NCBI RefSeq assembly: GCF_047675955.1
Contig: NC_132927.1
Span: 63,531,702 to 63,595,701 of the forward strand
Direction: 5' to 3'
DNA length: 64,000 nt
Origin: Chlorocebus sabaeus
Lineage: Eukaryota; Chordata; Mammalia; Primates; Cercopithecidae
Part shown: one piece after another, positions 59,441 to 64,000 of the stretch
Position numbering within the stretch: the first letter of the stretch is position 1
Layout: each line of letters opens with the position of its first letter
Notes under the pieces: model-generated
The model's database searches: none
Seen by the model: the letters and a program-made list of their open reading frames with translations, nothing else
Told to the model about the DNA's origin: nothing
Translations under genes and position numbers: made by a program

Positions 59441-59757
59441 GGCCGGGCGCGGTGGTTCAAGCCTGTAATCCCAGCACTTTGGGAGGCCGAGACGGGCAGA
59501 TCACGAGGTCAGGAGATCGAGACCATCCTGGCTAACACGGTGAAACCCCGTCTCTACTAAAAAATACAAAAAAAAAAAAAAAAAAAAAACTAGCCAGGCG
59601 AGGTGGCAGGCACCTGTAGTCCCAGCTACTCGGGAGGCTGAGGCAGAAGAATGGCGTAAACCCCGGGAGGCAGAGCTTGCAGTGAGCCAAGATCGCGCCA
59701 CTGCACTCCAGCCTGGGCAACAGAGCAAGACTCCGTCTCGAAAATAAATAAATAAAT
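59441..59757 (+). mobile_element. Young AluY, Old World monkey type, full length
   Basis: GGCCGGGCGCGGTGGTTCAAG start, near-complete CpGs, GGCGAGGTGGC and GAATGGCGTAAACCCCG, which are bases I associate with cercopithecoid AluY. The mid A-linker is expanded (59567-59588) and the tail is an (AAAT)n microsatellite. Low divergence implies a recent insertion. Confidence 0.93.
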
Positions 59758-59760
59758 AAA

Positions 59761-60314
59761 ATACAAAGTAGGAGCTGGTATATTATCACTGAATGGCACA
59801 GAGTTAGTGCTGAGGGCATCTAGAGGAAAGATGGATAACTGTCAGATGAGGGGGTTGGGAAGACATCAGGAACTCTTGGATATGGATTTCCTACCACGAT
59901 CACATAGCCCAGGTTCAACAGTTTCATTATCACCACTTCCAGACTGTGATGAACATTCACCAACAAAATAGCAGCAACAGTGTCATGGAGGTGAAGCTCC
60001 CTGGCCTCTCTGGGCTGGGAAGATGTATGGAGATGGGCTAGCAGCAAATGCAGCCAAGCATCTCTTTTAAGAAGAGCTGGCCTAAGCCAAATGTGAGTGG
60101 AGTTGGCCAAAGCATTTTAATAAAATAATTAAGCAACAAAAAGTACAATTTATCTGCAGACTCCCCAGAAAACAGGTTGATGCTTACATATTTGTTATTT
60201 GGAGTAAAGGCATAGAAAATGGCAAATAGCAAAATTATCAGGATGTTGTTATTATTTAAAAATAACTATTACCTATTGATTTGTTCCCATGCTACAGTTT
60301 CCCTGTTAGATATT
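59761..60314. other. Unassigned, with an unexplained minus-strand open frame
   Basis: The minus frame 59820-60110 (96 codons) starts at a Met and contains a hydrophobic-rich LLNLGYVIVVGNPYP stretch. I find no family, splice context or promoter, and do not call it a gene. Confidence 0.3.
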
Positions 60315-60328
60315 TTATAAATACTTTT

Positions 60329-60619
60329 TTCTTTTGAGATGGAGTTTCACTCTTGGTGCCCAGGCTAGAGTGCAATGGCATGATCTAGGCTCACCACAAC
60401 TTCTGCCTCCCAGGTTCAAGTGATTCTCCTGCCTCAGCCTCCCGAGTAGGTGAAATTACAGGCATGTGCCAGCACGCCCAGCTAATTTTGTATTTTTTTA
60501 GTAGAGACAGTGTTTCTCCATGTTGGTCAGGCTAGTCTTGAATTCCCGACCTCAGGTGATCCACCCGCCCCAGCCTTCCAAAGTGTTGGGATTATAGGCA
60601 TGAGCCACCACACCTGGCC
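60329..60619 (-). mobile_element. AluS, full length
   Basis: GAGATGGAGTTTCACTCTTG to GAGCCACCACACCTGGCC. TATAAATA occurs at 60315-60322 and 60620-60627. Confidence 0.92.
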
Positions 60620-60627
60620 TATAAATA

Positions 60628-61538
60628 ATATTTTACTTCAATAAAAAGGGGGCAGATATTATCATCTCAGTTTTTTAAAGAAGGCTATCAGTCATGATTT
60701 TTAGTTGCCAACCTGAGAAAACAACTCTGCTTAACTTAACCAGCAAAGGCAAACGGCACGAAGGCTGGAGAAGTTACCCTGGAAAATAGACGGAAATCAA
60801 GGGAGTCTAAAAGCAGGAACCATAGCAAAGGCTGTACCATAGGAATGGCATGGCAGGACCCCTCTGCTCAACTCTTGTTCTTCATAGCTCTAGACAACAA
60901 CCCAGCCACCACTGGACACTATGCAATGAATTCACTATTAACTGCTCCTTCGTGATGAATTGGATATTCTCCCCAGTCTAGAAAGAATTTTAGATACTCA
61001 TGGGCATGCCACTGGATATAATTTCCAAGGTGACTTAGCTAATGAGCAGAACTGTTGTTTTTCAGACTTTGGTCTGTCTGAATTAAAACCTCATGATCTT
61101 TATTTCACTGAGTCATCAGTGGTGATAAATACTACAGAAAAGCTTACAGAACTTGTGTAATTTTTACAGGGAAGTAGTAAGGATAGGCCTGCCATTGAGC
61201 ACTTATCCTTTGGAACAGAAGGCTGAGCAAAACAAAGTGGGAGATATAGTCTTACATCCTTAGAGTTTACAGCTTAATTAGGGGCCACATAAGAAAAAAT
61301 CCTGCGGATGAATGGTGTTATCACTACCTAGTGAGTGTCAGTGCTAATAAGAGAAAGGACAGTTAAAATAAAGAGATTACTTTGATAGGGAGCTGGCTTC
61401 ACTTATTCTTGGCTTCACTTTCTCTTACAGAAAACCTTACAGGAAGGGTACCTGGGATTTGGATCTACAGGGGACAGTGTTTTAGGCAAGGGAGGATTTG
61501 TTTATGCAAAAGAACATGTAGACACAAATCTATTAGAC
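60628..61538. other. Unassigned sequence
   Basis: No gene. The 66-codon frame 60960-61160 has no recognisable domain. Confidence 0.35.
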
Positions 61539-61810
61539 CAGGGGTTCCCAGCAAGCATTACCCCCTTAGCTCCACCTCCTGTCAGACAGGCAGCAGCATT
61601 AGATTGTCTTAGGAGCATGAACTCTATTGTGAACTGCACATGTGAGGGGTCTAGGCTGATCTTATTTAGATTCTTCTCATGAGAATCTAACCAATGCCTG
61701 ATGATCTGAGGTGGAACAGTTTCATCCCAGAATCATCCCCCACCCCTGTCCATAGAAAAATTGTTTTCCACAAAACCACTCTCTGATTCCAAAAAATCTG
61801 GGGATCGCTG
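61539..61810 (+). mobile_element. MER1-type hAT (Charlie) MITE
   Basis: It starts CAGGGGTTCCCAGC and ends GGGGATCGCTG, imperfect terminal inverted repeats. The body contains GCTCCACCTCCTGTCAGAC, GCATTAGATTGTCTTAGGAG, GCCTGATGATCTGAGGTGG and GGAACAGTTTCATCCC. Perfect 8-bp target duplication TATTAGAC at 61531-61538 and 61811-61818. Confidence 0.93.
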
Positions 61811-61818
61811 TATTAGAC

Positions 61819-62794
61819 TGTAATGCAGAAGAACTTTCTGGATTAAGTGCACGACACCATAAAGGGAATAAAATAATTGGTCATTGTAGTCACTGGATTT
61901 TTAACTATAAACCAAAATCTAATCATCAGATTAATGGTCAAGGTTTGGAGAATCAGAGAATAACTGCCAGCAATTTCAGTTTAAAGGAATCTATTTTCTG
62001 GAGGGAAGGGCACAGACTGAACACCAGCTCTGCAGTGATTAGCAAATAAGCATGGAGCAAAGGAGAACCGAGCATAGTGCCGCCAGCTACGATGTGCTCT
62101 CAAGCAGGTTATTGACCCAGCCAGCAAGATGCTGGCTAATAAAGAGCAAGGAGAGATTTGGGCGAAAGTCAGTTGTGAGAGGTCTGAAATATAAACAAAC
62201 TCAAACTGTGTTTTGTGGCTTCAGGATAGAGTCCCATTTACACTGGCTTTGACCTTATGAGAACATGGTCAGTGGCCTTGCAGCAAAAAGAATAATGCTC
62301 GCTTCTGAAGTGAAGCCAAGAACCATGCTTCAGTGAAGAATTATAAAGCAAATCCTACACTAAGCCTGCATCTTAGTGATATGTCCTTCAGTCCTGCTTA
62401 TACCAGGAAGAGAAAATGTCACCTGGAAGAGAAAATGTCTAGCTGGGCCAATGACACTAACATGAGTATTGAAGCCCCATTATCATCGAGGTGAGGAAGG
62501 CTTCACTCCTTTCTGACTCATTTAACATAAATATCCTTACTTCTTGGTAGTTCTTTGTTGACGATTCACACAGTGACAAGCAGATGTGGGTATGTTGAGA
62601 GAATGATAAATTATAATACATCTCAGAGGTTATTAATTTCCCATTCAGCCTTCACATACACTCTCTTATCATACCTTATATCTACTTTCTGCCCCTTCCA
62701 TGCACACATATGTGCATACATACACACCTTTCATCCCTTTGCTTATATGACCCTCTCAGTGACCCTCACAATATTGGCTTATTTCCAGTTTTAA
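61819..62794. other. Unassigned sequence
   Basis: No gene. Frames 62052-62252 and 62555-62794 have no domain. Confidence 0.35.
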
Positions 62795-63060
62795 ATAGAA
62801 AGTTTAAATGTCACCTTTTGGGACCTGTCTAGCTCATGTAGGTTAGCTGTCTCTATCATAGCATCTTGCTTATTTCCCTCAGAATACTTGTCAAATACTT
62901 ATATTTATTTACTTATCTCCTTGATTACTTTGTGTCTATGCTTCTAGGCTGTTAACTCTAGGAATCCAGTGATCACGTCTCTCTTATTTATTTCCACATA
63001 CGTAGTGTCTAGCAGTGTCTGGACCATGAAAAGCACTCAATAATTACTTCTTGAATATAC
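62795..63060 (+). mobile_element. L2 3' end
   Basis: AAGTTTAAATGTCACCTTTTGG, CATAGCATCTTGCTTATTTCC, ACTTATATTTATTTACTTATC, GTTAACTCTAGGAATCCAGTG, AGTGTCTAGCAGTGTCTGG and GCACTCAATAATTACTTCTTG follow the L2 3' end. Confidence 0.75.
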
Positions 63061-64000
63061 AAATGAAAGAAGAGTTGCAATTTTCTTCTGAGTCACTGGC
63101 CATTAAACAGATGTTAGTAGATCTCACGCACAGAAGGAAAGGTAGACCCCAAAGGACCTTACAGATCTGATTTTGTCTGAACTACTTAATCTAGCTTTTC
63201 TCTTCTTTTCGAGGAAAGAGAATCTCATTACATATGGAAATGAGTATCAGAAGTTTTGCGTGTATTTTTTTTAAATTTATGTAACACGGTGATTGCTGCT
63301 ATCTAAAGAGGGTCTCCACATTTCAGTATCACACAGACACTGCTTTAGATATATAAGCGAATGGTATTATTTGTTGCATAGATATTAGAACGATTAGATG
63401 GTTAGATGGTTGAACGTAAACTTGTGAGTGATATAATAATACATAGAATCAGGGGATTTACTTTGGGTTATGAATAAATAACTGAAATGCACACATGAAG
63501 ATAATTCTTGCTTTGAATCTGCAGGCTCTAATTAATATTTATTAGGTAGAAAGTAGAGTCTCTGGCTGGGAATTTTAATTAGCAAGCAGATGGCTTCTCT
63601 AATGTCGAAAGTGTAGGTCGGAATTTTTTAGCCCAGTTAGCAACAGTCAGTTCCATAGCTCCATACTCTACTTATTCGGCACACATGACATTGTGATAGC
63701 TTGGCTACGAGTAGTACCTGAAGAGGCAGATGGTTTAGGGCAAAGTTGCACTGTTTCTGGGAAAGACATCTCACAGTGCTTCATCACAGCCTGGGGACAG
63801 TTGCTTGCTGGTTGTTACGCTAACATGTAGAAAATCAATGCTGTAAAAATGAATTTGTGGGCACCACCGTTTCACTCTGTATGATAAAATAATTGTGGTA
63901 GGTTAAAACACCTTCAGTATGTTTCACTATGTTTCTTAAAATCTCTCAGGAAGCCTAATGCATTTCACTCCATTCACAATTTAGAAAAAATAAAGAAAAC
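63061..64000. other. Unassigned sequence at the right edge
   Basis: No gene or named repeat. Two TAATTA cores and a CAGATGG E-box lie within 63526-63593. Confidence 0.35.

Noticed and set aside
1..64000. CRISPR arrays, operons, tRNA, rRNA or snRNA genes
   Set aside because: None were seen; direct repeats here are target-site duplications and microsatellites, and the sequence is plainly primate nuclear DNA.
1..64000. Exons of a cellular protein-coding gene
   Set aside because: No frame showed a recognisable cellular domain with plausible splice sites; an intron of a larger gene cannot be excluded.

Overview
The window is nuclear DNA of a primate. It is AT-rich, has no convincing protein-coding exon of a cellular gene, and is densely filled with interspersed repeats. 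Fourteen Alu elements, several LINE-1 ages (L1M, L1PB/L1MA, L1PA), MaLR/MST and MLT1 LTRs, ERVL and class I/II retroviral fossils, MIR, L2, and hAT/mariner DNA-transposon relics identify it as intergenic or deep-intronic primate sequence. Two of the youngest Alus (35278-35579 and 59441-59757) carry bases that I associate with Old World monkey AluY subfamilies (for example CCACCTCGCCCGGCT and GGCGAGGTGGC). I therefore infer a cercopithecoid such as a macaque or baboon rather than a human. That is an inference, not something proven here.

Layout. 0-7 kb: a (TATG)n microsatellite, an old L1M 3' end, two minus-strand MaLR LTRs, and much unassigned sequence. 7.1-9.5 kb: a complete two-LTR MST (MaLR) provirus on the minus strand. 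10-13 kb: AluJ, a (TG)n tract, and a MER5 element split by a solo MST LTR with perfect 5-bp duplications. 14-17 kb: L1M and a ~990-bp ERVK-type solo LTR embedded in AT-rich satellite. 19 kb: a fossil retroviral env transmembrane segment. 20-24 kb: L1M and L1PB/L1MA with two Alus. 23.9-27.8 kb: an L1PA with an intact 5' end and a ~2.6-kb internal deletion in ORF2. 28-30.5 kb: old L1 with Alus and a mariner stub. 30.5-36 kb: MIRs, unassigned DNA, and an Alu whose 5' head is inverted. 36.4-39.0 kb: a second two-LTR MST provirus, on the plus strand, with an AluS inside. 40.8-42.6 kb: an Alu and an ERVL pol fossil. 43.9-47 kb: two class I LTRs. 48.9-54.3 kb: AluY, L1M, MLT1-like LTRs, an LTR-in-LTR nest, and a 5'-truncated L1PA with 15-bp target duplications. 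55-64 kb: old repeats, L1M, L1PB/L1MA, four Alus, a MER1-type hAT with perfect 8-bp duplications, and an L2.

No working gene set or new molecular system is visible. Every long open frame that I could explain is a decayed retroelement frame or its antisense shadow. What the window does hold is a readable insertion history: nested elements, target-site duplications, and one structurally odd Alu. Family names come from recognising consensus sequence by eye. Subfamily labels and boundaries are approximate, and the gaps marked as unassigned may contain old repeats below my ability to see.
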